From assembly GCA_020692205.1 (NCBI GenBank), contig JAIMKV010000010.1, positions 22,487 through 86,486 of the forward strand: DNA of 64,000 nucleotides. Reading direction: 5' to 3'. Positions within the stretch are counted from its first letter, which is position 1. Each line of letters opens with the position of its first letter. The notes beneath the pieces are model-generated. The model saw only the letters and a program-made list of their open reading frames with translations. It was not told the origin of the DNA and searched no databases. This stretch comes from Myxosarcina sp. GA_180221_E-2-1-MAG-40_15 (lineage in GTDB: Bacteria; Cyanobacteriota; Cyanobacteriia; Cyanobacteriales; Xenococcaceae). A program made the translations under genes and the position numbers. Below, piece after piece: positions 1-9,971 of this stretch.

Positions 1-492
1 TCTAATTTACCTACTTGCTATTTTGTAAATATTGTGTTGTTTTTCCCACTATAGTATACAGATAGTAAAATCTATTCCGAAATAGTACTGAAAACCCAAA
101 CAACCAAATGTTTTTCGTGAAATTGCACCAATTTATTAACAGGGCAAGGTTAAGTATGTAGATTATTTAAGAACATTAAGTTAAATATTATTTAAGCAAT
201 CGAGCCAAATAATTACTGCTAATAATTATTCAATTTTCCTGGTAAATTTCACCTCCAAAATATAATATTATTGATTGGATATAGTGTAAGTGACTATTGA
301 TTTGCTATTTTATTAGCAACATTGACTGAGGCAGAGGAACCCTGGCCGTTTTCTCTAAAGAATTTTTGGCAGGCTTAAAATAAAATTAAAAACCTAATTA
401 ACTTGTAACTAGGCATTTATTCTAGATGATTAAGAATGTCGATCTCAGCAACACTGAGGTAGCCTGAAAGTTCAATGTGTAATCTAGAGAAA
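1..492. other. AT-rich intergenic stretch, no gene seen
   Basis: No convincing coding frame on either strand. The sequence is AT-rich, with many TAATTATT-type runs. It lies downstream of the minus-strand sugar transferase gene. I see no tRNA, no repeat and no strong hairpin-plus-T-run terminator. Confidence 0.6.
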
Positions 493-1221
493 TTAGTAAG
501 CACCATTATTACGGGGAAAAAGCATTACCCCAATTGTTTTATAAACAATCCATAAATCTAATAACCAGTTGTGACTGGTAGCATAGTAAACATCAATTTG
601 CACTCTTTTAGGGTATGGAATATCGTTTCTACCCGACACCTGCCATAAACCTGTAATACCTGGTTTAATCTTGAGAACAGTATTTATTTTGCGACCATAT
701 TTTGGTAACTCTTCAGGTACAAGAGGTCTGGGTCCGACTACACTCATTTCTCCTTTCAGCACGTTCCAAAATTGAGGCAACTCGTCGAGGCTAGTCAAAC
801 GCAAAAATCGACCAATTTTAGTAATTCTGGGGTCTTGCTTCAATTTAAAACTAGCTTGAAACTCTTGTCGCATCTGATCTGAGTCTTGTACGATTGCTTG
901 GAGAACATCATCCGCGTTATCAACCATCGTTCTAAACTTGATACAGTTAAAAGGACGATAATTTTTGCCAATTCTTTGTTGAACATAAAAAATTGGACCT
1001 TGAGAATTTAAGGCAACCAAGATCATTAAAATTAAATATACGGGTGAAAATACAGTCAAAACAAATAAAGCAAAAACTAGATCAAATATACGTTTAACAA
1101 AATTTCCGTTCAAAACAGAGAAAGATAATTTCAACCGATTAAGATTGAATATAAATCGAAAACTTTTTCTAACTAATCCCTGTACAACTTTGACGGAAAT
1201 AAGCTGGCTATTAGCAGTCAT
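493..1221 (-). CDS. Sugar transferase (undecaprenyl-phosphate sugar phosphotransferase type)
   Basis: This is a 242-residue member of the bacterial sugar transferase family (PF02397; WcaJ/RfbP-like). These membrane enzymes attach the first sugar-phosphate to undecaprenyl phosphate to start exopolysaccharide or O-antigen synthesis. Visible features are a hydrophobic helix at about residues 44-68 preceded by KRIFD, then GPIFYVQQRIG, KFRTM, RLTSLDELPQFWNVLKGEMS, VGPRPL and the C-terminal KPGITGLWQVSGR. This is the complete catalytic domain with a short N-terminal tail, as in the small single-helix forms. Two glycosyltransferase genes follow upstream on the same strand, which fits a surface polysaccharide locus. 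The exact sugar cannot be read from the sequence. Confidence 0.9.
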   Translation of the reverse strand: MTANSQLISVKVVQGLVRKSFRFIFNLNRLKLSFSVLNGNFVKRIFDLVFALFVLTVFSPVYLILMILVALNSQGPIFYVQQRIGKNYRPFNCIKFRTMVDNADDVLQAIVQDSDQMRQEFQASFKLKQDPRITKIGRFLRLTSLDELPQFWNVLKGEMSVVGPRPLVPEELPKYGRKINTVLKIKPGITGLWQVSGRNDIPYPKRVQIDVYYATSHNWLLDLWIVYKTIGVMLFPRNNGAY

Positions 1222-1323
1222 CTTACTCCTTCACATATCACACCACACTGTTCAATCATAAATCTATAAAGCTCTGATCGGCTGATAATTTCCAAATCAG
1301 GAAAAAATATAGACCTTTAATTG

Positions 1324-2457
1324 TCATTTCCATTTTTGGTAACAATCCTCAACATATTTTAAATATGATTGCTTAAAAATTGTCGGACTAAATTTATTCG
1401 CTTGCAAACGACAATTTTCTGGGTCGATTTTAGGTTGAAATTGTTCAAAATCTTCCACCGCTTTGATTAAAGCTTCTGGTTGCTGAACATCAAAAAACAA
1501 ACCCGTACCGTCTTTGGGATAGACGCGAATATCTTTGACTGTTTCTAAAGCACCTCCTTTGCCGTAGGCGATTACTGGAGTACCGCAGGCTTGGGCTTCG
1601 ACTAAAGCAATACCGAAATCTTCACAAGCTGCGTATACAAAGGCTTTCGCTTTGGTTATATATTGTTTTACTATATTATGCGGTTGCCAACCTAAAACCT
1701 GGACATGAGACTCGGCTAATTGACGTATTTCTTTTAATTGTGAGCCTGCTCCAATAATTACCAAGGGTTTTTTTAGTTGATTAAATGCTTTAACGATTAA
1801 GCATATTTGTTTATAACTTACTAATCGAGAAATTGTCAGATAGAAATCTTCTTTCTCAGGCTGAAAGTCAAATTGTTGCAGATTGACTGGAGGATAGATT
1901 ACTTTGGCTGGGCGACGATAGCAACGCCAAATACGCCTAGCTGTATGTTGAGAATTAGCAATAAAATAGTCAACTCGGTTGGCAGAAATAACGTCCCATT
2001 GCCTGAGACGATGCAGGATATATCGCGCCATAATTCCCTGAATTCCTCTGCCTTGGCGATCGCTGTTTAAATAGTCAAAGGTTAAGTCCCAAGCGTATCG
2101 CATTGGCGTATGACAATAGCAAATATGTAGTTGATGAGAATTGGTTAAAACTCCTTTGGCTACGGCATGAGAAGAGGATAAAATTATGTCGTAATGATTA
2201 AGATCTAACTGTTCGATCGCCAGAGGCAACAAAGGCAGATATTTTTGTACGCCATTACGAGCTAAGGGAAACTTTTGGAGAAACGTCGTGGTTATTTTCC
2301 TTTGATAAAGATAGCTTTCGGGGTTGACCGATTCAAAATCGATCAAGGCATAAAGATCGACATCAATATGTTGCAAGATCTCTTTAACTACTAATTCTGA
2401 ACCCCCCTTTGCTTCAGGGGTTAACCATTCATGCACTAAAGCATATTTTAAATCCAC
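1324..2457 (-). CDS. Glycosyltransferase, GT4 family
   Basis: The protein has 377 residues and a GT-B fold. The N-terminal acceptor domain starts KYALVHEWLTPEAKGGSE, with the glycine-rich loop near residues 17-20. HICYCHTPMRYAWD is typical of the WbaZ-like mannosyltransferase subgroup. The C-terminal nucleotide-sugar domain holds LTISRLVSYKQ, GAGSQLKEIR, and the EDFGIALVEAQACGTPVIAYGKGG region containing the E-x7-E motif. It is expected to be a cytoplasmic or membrane-associated enzyme that adds a sugar, perhaps mannose, to a lipid-linked oligosaccharide. It lies 102 bp upstream of the sugar transferase on the same strand. The specificity is inference. Confidence 0.88.
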   Translation of the reverse strand: MDLKYALVHEWLTPEAKGGSELVVKEILQHIDVDLYALIDFESVNPESYLYQRKITTTFLQKFPLARNGVQKYLPLLPLAIEQLDLNHYDIILSSSHAVAKGVLTNSHQLHICYCHTPMRYAWDLTFDYLNSDRQGRGIQGIMARYILHRLRQWDVISANRVDYFIANSQHTARRIWRCYRRPAKVIYPPVNLQQFDFQPEKEDFYLTISRLVSYKQICLIVKAFNQLKKPLVIIGAGSQLKEIRQLAESHVQVLGWQPHNIVKQYITKAKAFVYAACEDFGIALVEAQACGTPVIAYGKGGALETVKDIRVYPKDGTGLFFDVQQPEALIKAVEDFEQFQPKIDPENCRLQANKFSPTIFKQSYLKYVEDCYQKWK

Positions 2458-2516
2458 AGCTACTTAATAGATTTGTCGTGATTTTAAACAAAGTCCATAT
2501 TACACACTAAATAGCG

Positions 2517-4139
2517 TTATTTACAGAATTGCCTACTTAGAAAAGCGGTATCAGCCTGAGTAATCAACTGCCATGAGATATTATCTAGATCTTCGCCTAA
2601 TTTTTGATGAGGTTTTAAATTGAGTCGGTCAATGGCATCGCGATCAACTAAAAAATAAACAGATTCATCTTGTTGCCAATATTGTTTAAGCTGCTCATCG
2701 GCAATGGGCAGAATAACGCGATCGCTATAGAACTCCAGGGAAGGACGTAGATTACGATAGGTGGTATAAATATTTTTTTGAGGCGGAGTGTACTGTTGGA
2801 GCAGCTCAGCTACTGGTTTAACCGCAAAAGTCTCATTTAACTCCCATAGCCAGTAATTGGAGTTAAATAACCACAACAAAGCTAGATAAAAGCCAATAAT
2901 AATTACCGGGATAAAATGGCGAGCGCCTAACCAGAGTAATGCTGATGCTAAAGTAAAGCAAATTGCCAGCAAAGTTAAAATTAGAGCTAAATCGGTTTCT
3001 GACGCTGTAGTTATCAAGCCATAGTAAACACTTCCTATCCCGCAAGCGATCGCCACGAGGCTTAAAGACACTTTTTGGAAGTAAGAAGTCTGGTTTTTTG
3101 ACCAAACCTTGCTCAAGCTAGCTCCAATTAGCAAAGATAACCCTGGATAAATGGGAATCACATACCAGGGTAATTTGGTCATCATCAAAGAAATAGCCAG
3201 GAAATAAATACTTGTCCAAACTAAGGTTAATTTGCCCCAGCTGAGGTAACGGTTTTGCCAGGCCAATTTAACTCCATAAGGCAGAAATATGAGCCAAGGA
3301 AGGCTGTATTTAGCAATTTCGAGCAAATAATACCAAGGTGGGCTAGTAACGCTGCTCACAGGCTGCCAGATGCGATTAAAAGTCTGTGTACCTAAGTTAG
3401 TCCCTAAAAATTCTGTTCCGTATTGTAAATACTGTAGTCCATACCAGGCGATCGCTGGAATCGCCCCTAAAATCAGACCACCCCAAAGGTATGAGCTGTG
3501 TAGTAACTTAGGACAATCCCAAGCAACAAAAATGATGATAATTCCCCCCAGCAACACTCCCATCATGATGCCTTTGGTCAGACACACCAAACCAATAGCC
3601 AAGCCACTTCCTAGCAGCCATGGTCGATGTTTACGTCCTCGCAATAGACACCACACTGCTAAACAAAACCAACAGGCGATCGCGCCATCTAACATCGCTA
3701 CTCGACCATGACGAGCTACGGGCAACAAAGTTAGATAAACTAAAGCTGAAAAAAATGCAGTTAAGCTAGTAGGAAAGATTTCTCTGCCAATGAGATAGAG
3801 CAAGGGAACAGAAAGAGCTGACAAGGTAGCAGGGACTACTCGCGTACTCCATTCATTTACGCCAAACAGCCGATAAGCGATCGCAATTAGCCAGTGAATT
3901 AGAGGCGGCTTATTCCAGTAAGGGTCATCATAGTTAATTGTCGGATAAAGCCAAATATGGCTACCAGGTGAACCACGCCAAATATTACGCGCCACCCCAG
4001 CCACAATACCTTCATCCCAGTCTCTCAGGGGCAGATTGCCGATGCCAGAAGTATAAAGAACCACCGCAGCAACCAACAGCCCAAAAACCAATAGGCGATC
4101 GCTATTTAATAGCTTGCTAATGTTTCCCCATCTCCCCAT
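2517..4139 (-). CDS. GT39-family membrane glycosyltransferase (ArnT/PMT-like)
   Basis: This 540-residue integral membrane protein has about ten to twelve hydrophobic segments. The first extracytoplasmic loop contains LPLRDWDEG, the Asp-Glu pair characteristic of ArnT/dolichyl-phosphate-mannose mannosyltransferases, followed by the YWNKPPLIHWL motif. Such enzymes move a sugar from a polyprenyl-phosphate carrier to lipid or protein on the outer face of the membrane. The assigned ATG lies inside a G-rich GGGGAGATGGGGAGAT-type repeat, so the first eight or so residues may be repeat-derived and the true start may be slightly downstream. It is the most upstream gene of the envelope trio. Confidence 0.85.
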   Translation of the reverse strand: MGRWGNISKLLNSDRLLVFGLLVAAVVLYTSGIGNLPLRDWDEGIVAGVARNIWRGSPGSHIWLYPTINYDDPYWNKPPLIHWLIAIAYRLFGVNEWSTRVVPATLSALSVPLLYLIGREIFPTSLTAFFSALVYLTLLPVARHGRVAMLDGAIACWFCLAVWCLLRGRKHRPWLLGSGLAIGLVCLTKGIMMGVLLGGIIIIFVAWDCPKLLHSSYLWGGLILGAIPAIAWYGLQYLQYGTEFLGTNLGTQTFNRIWQPVSSVTSPPWYYLLEIAKYSLPWLIFLPYGVKLAWQNRYLSWGKLTLVWTSIYFLAISLMMTKLPWYVIPIYPGLSLLIGASLSKVWSKNQTSYFQKVSLSLVAIACGIGSVYYGLITTASETDLALILTLLAICFTLASALLWLGARHFIPVIIIGFYLALLWLFNSNYWLWELNETFAVKPVAELLQQYTPPQKNIYTTYRNLRPSLEFYSDRVILPIADEQLKQYWQQDESVYFLVDRDAIDRLNLKPHQKLGEDLDNISWQLITQADTAFLSRQFCK

Positions 4140-4153
4140 CTCCCTATTTCCCC
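4124..4153. repeat. G-rich short tandem-like repeat (GGGGAGAT units)
   Basis: On the minus strand this reads as repeated GGGGAGAT/GGGGAAAT units overlapping the start of the GT39 gene. Short G-rich runs of this style are common between cyanobacterial genes. It matters here because it supplies the apparent ATG of the GT39 reading frame. Confidence 0.5.
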
Positions 4154-4191
4154 GTCAGTTCCAACCGATAATTTTAGTGTTTACCAGTTTA

Positions 4192-4569
4192 TTATTCAGG
4201 GTAGCCACTGACTGGATCAGAATAACCGCCAACCGCGTCTTGATCGTTATCTCTTTTTGAGCCTAACAGTTCCAAGCGATCGACTTTGATTGTCGGGCGA
4301 GAACGCTGTCCTCCAGTGTTTCTATCTGTCCAGGTTTCAATTTTTAATGAGCCTTGAATACCGATTAATTTACCTTTTTGGACGTAATTTCCCGCTACTT
4401 CAGCAGTTTTACCCCACATTTCTAAATTAAACCAGTCTGGCTGCTCGCTATTACGGCTACGACGATTTACTGCCAACGGCAATTTGCACAAAACTGAACC
4501 AGAGTCAAAGTATTTTACTTCTGGGTTAGCACCAGCACGACCAACTAAATTAACCACATTGAGTGTCAT
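4192..4569 (-). CDS. ssb: Single-stranded DNA-binding protein
   Basis: This 125-residue protein has one OB-fold. It opens LNVVNLVGRAGANPEVKYF and continues with LAVNRRSRNSEQPDWFNLEMWGKTAE and GKLIGIQGSLKIETWTD, the standard SSB strands. It coats single-stranded DNA during replication, repair and recombination. The acidic DDDIPF tail seen in E. coli SSB is absent; the protein ends in a short Gly/Ser/Asp tail, as in other short cyanobacterial SSBs I recall. It lies between the GT39 gene and proS on the same strand, with no obvious operon logic. Confidence 0.92.
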   Translation of the reverse strand: MTLNVVNLVGRAGANPEVKYFDSGSVLCKLPLAVNRRSRNSEQPDWFNLEMWGKTAEVAGNYVQKGKLIGIQGSLKIETWTDRNTGGQRSRPTIKVDRLELLGSKRDNDQDAVGGYSDPVSGYPE

Positions 4570-4694
4570 AAGCTTATCTTTATAGTACTAAAGAACTAAA
4601 CAACAATTTTTTAGTTTAGCAAATTATAACCAAACAATATCTAAACTAAATGAAGACATTAGCTCCCGGCTTCACGAATCGCGCTGATCTAAAA

Positions 4695-6497
4695 CTAGAT
4701 ATTTTCCTCAATCCATTGTTTAACGGTTGCCACGACTGATTCAATTGGTAAGTCTTGAGTTTCTTTGGTAGCTCGTTTAACTACTTCGACTTTTCCTGCT
4801 GAGAGCGATCGCCCTGTAACCACTCGATAGGGTATGCCAACTAGTTCGCTATCTTTGAACTTAACTCCTGCTCGTTCTTGGCGATCATCGAGTAAAACTT
4901 CTACTCCAGCTTGTTTAAACTCTTGATAGAGCTTTTCCCCCGCAGTCATTTTTTCGGCATCGGAGATATTTGGCACAATTACTATGACATGGTATGGGGC
5001 GATCGCTACAGGCCAAATAATACCATCTTGATCATAGGACTGTTCTACTGCTGCTTGAGCTAAACGAGAAACGCCAATGCCATAGCAACCCATCCACAAG
5101 GGCTCAGGTTTTCCCTGTTCGTTAGTAAAGTTTGCCCCCATCGCTTCGGAGTATTTTGTTCCAAGCTGAAAAATATGTCCTGCTTCAATACCCCGCGCAC
5201 TCACTAGAGTTTGACTGGGATCGTGAATAGCGCGATCGCCTGCTTTAGCCTGTTGAATATCTACTTTAAGTTCAGCGAGGGTAAAGTTTTCGCCCCAGTT
5301 TACCCCCACAACGTGATAGCCGACTTCATTTGCCCCAGTAACAAAGTTCTGGAGATCGACAACGGTATGATCGACTAAACGTAGGAATTGCTTGGCAACG
5401 TTTTTGGAGGTGCTGATATAGTCGTCATCTAGATTGGGTGCAATATAGCCTAGAGGCAAAGATTTAGCTGCCCATTTCTTTTGGGCGGTAGCATCGGGTA
5501 CAGTCAGAGAAATAATTGTCTTGGCTTGATACTGAGGTGCCAGTTTAGTCAGTTCGTTAGTCAACTTGACTTGATTAACATCGCGATCGCCACGAATATT
5601 AATCAAAACTAAAACAATCATCCCGTTGTCGTAGACAACTTCGTATAAAACATTTTTGACAATTATCGTCGGTGAACAGTTGAGTGTTTCGGCTAAAAGA
5701 GCGATCGTTTCTGTATTGGGGGTAGCTAACTTTTCATAGCTGCTAAAAGGCGATTTCTCCATATCTGGAGGCAAAGATACTGCTTTTTCGGTGTTAGCTG
5801 CATACTTACCATCTTCGGTATAAAGAATCTCATCTTCCCCTGCGTCTGCTAAGATCATAAATTCTTGTGAACCAGAACCACCGATTGCGCCAGAATCGGC
5901 ATCCACAGGGCGAAATTCTAGACCGCAGCGAGTCATAATCTTGCGATATGCTTCATCCATTGCTTGATAAGTTTGTTTTAAACTCGCTTCATCAGCGTGG
6001 AAAGAATAAGCATCCTTCATAATAAATTCCCTGCCTCGCATCAAACCAAAGCGAGGACGAATCTCATCCCGGAATTTAGTTTGGATCTGATACAAATTTA
6101 ATGGCAACTGACGATAGGAACGAATAGTTTCACGGGCAATAGTGGTAATTACTTCTTCATGGGTAGGCCCTAAACCCAATTCGCGATCGCTGCGATCAGT
6201 GAGGGAAAACATAATCCCTTCGGCTTTGGTATAGGTATCCCAACGTCCTGATTCCTGCCATAGCTGCGCTGGCTGTAGCTGCGGTAACAAACATTCTTGC
6301 GCCCCTGTTGCATCCATCTCTTCTCGCACAATTTGGGCAATCTTTTGTAATACTCGCCACATTAAAGGCATATAAGCATAAAGCCCGCTACCGATACGAC
6401 GTATATAGCCAGCACGGAGTAATAACTGATGGCTTGGTATTTCTGCCTCTGCTGGTATTTCTCGCAGTGTCACAAACAGCATCTCGTTGAGTCGCAT
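4695..6497 (-). CDS. proS: Prolyl-tRNA synthetase (bacterial type)
   Basis: The protein has 600 residues, the normal length for the bacterial ProRS carrying an editing domain. Class II motif 1 lies near the N terminus ([20 protein letters not shown]). Motif 2 is seen in [21 protein letters not shown]. The YbaK-like editing insertion spans roughly residues 230-380. Motif 3 lies in [18 protein letters not shown], followed by the C-terminal anticodon-binding domain ([30 protein letters not shown]). It charges tRNA-Pro. The next gene upstream, an FkbM methyltransferase, is divergent. Confidence 0.97.
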   Translation of the reverse strand: MRLNEMLFVTLREIPAEAEIPSHQLLLRAGYIRRIGSGLYAYMPLMWRVLQKIAQIVREEMDATGAQECLLPQLQPAQLWQESGRWDTYTKAEGIMFSLTDRSDRELGLGPTHEEVITTIARETIRSYRQLPLNLYQIQTKFRDEIRPRFGLMRGREFIMKDAYSFHADEASLKQTYQAMDEAYRKIMTRCGLEFRPVDADSGAIGGSGSQEFMILADAGEDEILYTEDGKYAANTEKAVSLPPDMEKSPFSSYEKLATPNTETIALLAETLNCSPTIIVKNVLYEVVYDNGMIVLVLINIRGDRDVNQVKLTNELTKLAPQYQAKTIISLTVPDATAQKKWAAKSLPLGYIAPNLDDDYISTSKNVAKQFLRLVDHTVVDLQNFVTGANEVGYHVVGVNWGENFTLAELKVDIQQAKAGDRAIHDPSQTLVSARGIEAGHIFQLGTKYSEAMGANFTNEQGKPEPLWMGCYGIGVSRLAQAAVEQSYDQDGIIWPVAIAPYHVIVIVPNISDAEKMTAGEKLYQEFKQAGVEVLLDDRQERAGVKFKDSELVGIPYRVVTGRSLSAGKVEVVKRATKETQDLPIESVVATVKQWIEENI

Positions 6498-6746
6498 GGT
6501 TAATTCCTTCGGTAAGCTTGCAGACTTTTTATTTTATCAGTCAACGTTACGCAGCATTTTACGTCAGCACTATCATCATCAGATCTTTAGAAGAGCTGGA
6601 TCGATAAACCTACTAATATAAACATTCCTGGCTCAACTTTTGATTTACGAGGGATAGTTTTACAGTTTTGCGCATAATTTACGCATAATTTCTTATTTTC
6701 GTTTATTTTTAAAGATAATTATTGAACTTGATCGCTAGCAAAGAAC

Positions 6747-7472
6747 ATGAAATTACAGCAAATACCCAACAAAATCGCCACAAAGTTATCAAATTATACC
6801 TTTCAGCTATTTGGTATTGACAAAATTTCTGGGACAAAAGTCAAAACCCGTGATGACTTAGAAGAGTTGGGAACAGAGTATGGTGGCTGGGTGATTCCGG
6901 TTAATTTGCTTGATTCAAATTCAATTTGTTACTGTGTTGGTTGTGGTGAAGATATATCATTTGATCTTAGTTTGATTGATCGCTTTGGTTGTGATGTTTT
7001 TGCCTTCGATCCTACTCCGCGCGCTATTCAACACATACAAAAGGTAGCTGGAGACATACCACAATATCGTTTTTTTGAAATAGGTCTATGGGACAAAGAA
7101 GATCGACTCAAGTTCTATGTTCCACAAGACTCAAGTCATGTTTCTCACTCTTTATTAAACCTGCAAAAAACCGAGAATTATATATGTGTGTCAGTAAATA
7201 GGCTCATAAACATTATGCAAGAAATGGGTCATGCCAAAATCGATCTGCTCAAAATTGATATTGAAGGAGCCGAATACAAAGTAATTGAATCTATATTAGA
7301 AGATAAAATCGAGATCGAAATAATTTGTGTTGAATATGATGAGTGTTTTAATCCACTTGATCGAAACTTTCAAGCAAGAATCAAAGCTTCAATAAATAGC
7401 TTACTCGCTCACGGCTACTCTCTAGTTTGCGCCCAAGGTAACGGAAATTATACGTTTGTCAAAGATGTCTAA
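6747..7472 (+). CDS. FkbM-family methyltransferase
   Basis: This 241-residue SAM-dependent methyltransferase is of the FkbM type (PF05050). It has a glycine-poor motif I (CYCVGCGEDISFDLSLID) followed by DVFAFDPTPRA, and the family hallmark KIDLLKIDIEGAEYKVIESIL. FkbM enzymes O-methylate sugars or polyketide hydroxyls. The substrate cannot be inferred, but the nearby polysaccharide genes make a glycan target plausible. The gene stands alone on the plus strand and is followed by a strong inverted repeat at 7531-7571. Confidence 0.85.
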   Translation: MKLQQIPNKIATKLSNYTFQLFGIDKISGTKVKTRDDLEELGTEYGGWVIPVNLLDSNSICYCVGCGEDISFDLSLIDRFGCDVFAFDPTPRAIQHIQKVAGDIPQYRFFEIGLWDKEDRLKFYVPQDSSHVSHSLLNLQKTENYICVSVNRLINIMQEMGHAKIDLLKIDIEGAEYKVIESILEDKIEIEIICVEYDECFNPLDRNFQARIKASINSLLAHGYSLVCAQGNGNYTFVKDV

Positions 7473-7530
7473 AAAGCCGATAGATTTTTGGTTGATTCGG
7501 TTCTGACTTCAAAGAGTTATTAGAAATAAA

Positions 7531-7571
7531 GCAACAGAAATTAAGCTCAATTCAAGCTTAATTTCTGTTGC
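7531..7571. terminator. Candidate bidirectional terminator hairpin
   Basis: A perfect 17-bp inverted repeat (arms beginning GCAACAGAAATT and ending AATTTCTGTTGC) encloses a 7-nt loop. It is flanked by A-rich sequence on the left and CTTT on the right, and lies 58 bp after the FkbM stop codon. Some U character exists on both sides, so it could act in either direction. Confidence 0.6.
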
Positions 7572-7916
7572 CTTTAGTATGGAATATCTTTTAATACTTG
7601 CTAAGATGGAACTAAAAAATAATTTCTTGGTAAATATTATGAATCAATTGAATTACGTAAAAACATTGAAAAACAAGGTCGCATTAAAGTCTCGCTAATT
7701 GTTGATGAATTGATGAAAATATACGTAGAACAAAAGCTGAGTTTGTTTAGCTATTTAAGTTTTGCTGACTCATTTAACTAAAGTAATTAAAGAATAAGCG
7801 GCAAAAAAATTAATTCTAGGGAAAATCAAAATTCTCTTATCAATAAAGTAAAGTAAATAAAAGAAAAAATTAGGTGCTTATTATGCACCCAAATCAACCA
7901 TCGTGAACATGATTGA

Positions 7917-8111
7917 TTAAGTAGACGATCTGGCAACAGAAAGAGCAGTATTGTCGTTGTACAGCGGAGTACCGTTCACTTGCTCAAATTGATCGATCCC
8001 CACAGGAGCAAAGAAAAAGCGATCGCTCTGATTAAATTTATTTGAACAGCTTATAAATATTGACCAACGGTCAGAGATTACTCCGTCGTCATACAGCGGA
8101 GTAATCTCTGA
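7917..8111 (-). pseudogene. Possible coding remnant, no start codon
   Basis: The minus strand is open for 64 codons between stops but has no ATG. It reads as protein-like sequence containing TPLYDD near its beginning, then FFFAPVGIDQFEQVNG, TPLYND and a terminal SVARSST. The TPLY-D segment occurs twice, backed by an approximate 18-nt direct repeat (16 of 18 identical). The composition looks coding rather than random, but I recognise no family. The rest of the 7473-8163 interval shows only short open stretches with no ribosome-binding site. It may be the 3' end of a decayed gene. Confidence 0.3.
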
Positions 8112-8112
8112 C
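8070..8112. repeat. Perfect 16-bp inverted repeat upstream of the ADP-ribosylglycohydrolase gene
   Basis: The arms GTCAGAGATTACTCCG (8070-8085) and CGGAGTAATCTCTGAC (8097-8112) are exact reverse complements around an 11-nt loop. The structure ends 51 bp before the downstream start codon. It has no T-run, so it could be an operator or a 5' leader hairpin rather than a terminator. It overlaps the upstream end of the open minus-strand remnant. Confidence 0.6.
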
Positions 8113-8163
8113 TATTTCCAATTTAATACCTTAATCAAGAATCAAGGTTGAACCAAATACAAG

Positions 8164-9174
8164 ATGAACCAAGATATTTATAATAGAGCGATGGGTTGCT
8201 TGTTAGGAGCATTATGTGGAGATGCTGCGGGGGCGACTTTAGAATTTCTCAACCACGAGCCGACTTTTAAAGAGGTAAACCGAGCGATGAGTCTGCCTGG
8301 AGGGGGAAAATTAGCCGTTGCACCAGGACAAATTACCGATGATGGAGAATTGACTCTCTGTTTGGCGCAGGCTTTAGCTAAAGTTAAACGTTTTGATTTA
8401 GAAGTTATTGCTCGTAATTATTCCCAATGGATCGAGTCGCGTCCTTTTGATATTGGCTTAACAACTTCTGATTCTCTGAGTGCGCCCAAAAATCAAAATA
8501 TGAGCCACCAGAGTTATGCAGAGGTAATGACCAAAGCAGCCGCTAAGTTGTGTATAACTTCTAAAGCCAACGGTAGCCTCATGCGAATCGCGCCCTTAGG
8601 TATTTGGGGACATTCCTTAGAAGCAGATCAACTAGCCCATTTGGCAATGCAGGATACCTCATTGTCTCATCCTAATGCTAGCTGTGGTTATGCGGTGGCT
8701 TGTTACAGTATTGCCATAGCAACTTTAATTAATACAGGCGATCGCCATTTAGCTTTCCACAATGCTCGCAGTTGGTTGAATTCTCAGGCAGACTTAGCCC
8801 CAGACAAAAAACAGTATCAATCTTGGGCAGAGGTAAGCAGTTGGCTACATGATGCTGCGGATAACATCGATATTCCATATCATTCGCAAATTGGCTTTGT
8901 CAAAATTGCTTTTACTCATGCTTTTCGGCATTTACTCTTAGGTTCGGATTATCCAAGTGCTATTGCCGAAACTTTAAGAGGAGGAGGCGACACGGATACC
9001 AACGCTTGTATAGTAGGCGGCTTAATCGGTGCTGCGGTAGGTATTAATTATATTCCCCAAACCATGGTCAAGGCTGTGTTAACTTGCAACACCAGCAAAG
9101 GAAAACATCCCCGTCCCAGTTTTCTTCATCCTCAACAAGTTCCCGAATTAATTAATTCTTTGTTGGTCAATTAG
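8164..9174 (+). CDS. ADP-ribosylglycohydrolase family protein
   Basis: The protein has 336 residues and the all-helical dinuclear-magnesium fold of the DraG/ARH family (PF03747). Key stretches are the N-terminal GCLLGALCGDAAGATLE, the metal-binding ITDDGELTLCLAQAL, and LRGGGDTDTNACIVGGLIGAAVG near the C terminus, where the GGDTDT signature supplies metal ligands. Members remove ADP-ribose from proteins, or act on related ADP-ribosyl compounds. No DraT-like ADP-ribosyltransferase is nearby, so the target is unknown. A perfect 16-bp inverted repeat sits just upstream. Confidence 0.88.
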   Translation: MNQDIYNRAMGCLLGALCGDAAGATLEFLNHEPTFKEVNRAMSLPGGGKLAVAPGQITDDGELTLCLAQALAKVKRFDLEVIARNYSQWIESRPFDIGLTTSDSLSAPKNQNMSHQSYAEVMTKAAAKLCITSKANGSLMRIAPLGIWGHSLEADQLAHLAMQDTSLSHPNASCGYAVACYSIAIATLINTGDRHLAFHNARSWLNSQADLAPDKKQYQSWAEVSSWLHDAADNIDIPYHSQIGFVKIAFTHAFRHLLLGSDYPSAIAETLRGGGDTDTNACIVGGLIGAAVGINYIPQTMVKAVLTCNTSKGKHPRPSFLHPQQVPELINSLLVN

Positions 9175-9202
9175 CTCTAGGCTTGTAGTGATAGATTACT
9201 GA

Positions 9203-9865
9203 CTAAAGTTTAAATGCCAAAGTCAAACCGTCAGCGATCGCCAGCAGACTAATTTCTACTCTGGTGTCTTGATGAAGTTTTTGATTAAATTCGCGAATCG
9301 CAACTGTTCTGGCATCGGTATCTTGAGGATCGGCGACGCTACCGAACCACAAGACATTATCTATGGCAACTAAACCACCAGGACGTAATAGGGTTAAAGC
9401 TCGTTCATAGTAGTTGTGATAATTGCGCTTATCAGCATCAATGAAGGCAAAATCAAAGCTACCAGACTCTCCTTGGGCAATTAAATGATCTAAGGTTTCT
9501 AATGCTGGTGCTAGACGAAAATCAATTTTGGCTTCAACTCCTGCCTCTTGCCAATAACGACGAGCAACTTTGGTAGCTTCAGGATCGCGATCGCAAGCTA
9601 CAACTCTTCCATCTTCAGGTAGTGCCAACGCCACTACTAAGGAACTATAGCCCGTAAATACGCCAATATCTAAAGTTTTTTTAGCACCTAATAATTTAAT
9701 GAGCAACGCCATAAACTGTCCCTGATCGGGAGAGATTTGCATGATGCTGGCTGGATGTTGATTAGTTTCTTGACGTAATTTAGTTAATACTTCGGCTTCC
9801 CGTAGCGATACCGAAAGTAAGTATTCATATACCTGATTGTCTAATCCTAAACTTGCTTTACCCAT
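9203..9865 (-). CDS. Class I SAM-dependent O-methyltransferase (caffeoyl-CoA OMT-like)
   Basis: This 220-residue protein belongs to the methyltransferase 3 family (PF01596). The SAM-binding motif is LDIGVFTGYSSLVVALALP, followed by VVACDRDPE. The metal-binding region is FDFAFIDADKRNYHNYYERAL, and RPGGLVAIDNVLWFGSVADP follows. Such enzymes methylate catechol-like hydroxyls and need a divalent metal. The gene is convergent with the ADP-ribosylglycohydrolase, 28 bp apart. Its substrate in this organism is unknown. Confidence 0.88.
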   Translation of the reverse strand: MGKASLGLDNQVYEYLLSVSLREAEVLTKLRQETNQHPASIMQISPDQGQFMALLIKLLGAKKTLDIGVFTGYSSLVVALALPEDGRVVACDRDPEATKVARRYWQEAGVEAKIDFRLAPALETLDHLIAQGESGSFDFAFIDADKRNYHNYYERALTLLRPGGLVAIDNVLWFGSVADPQDTDARTVAIREFNQKLHQDTRVEISLLAIADGLTLAFKL

Positions 9866-9971
9866 GATTTATTCAGCACATTACCTTTATTTATCTTGAA
9901 CATACCATCGATCTAATCTGCTGGGCTTAAATATCGCTAGGATAAAAAAGTGAACAGGCGAGGCGAAAGCA

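Noticed and set aside
7604..7783. Short overlapping frames after the FkbM gene
   Set aside because: Frames of 32 codons (with ATG) and about 50 codons (without) overlap out of register, with no ribosome-binding site or recognised motif.
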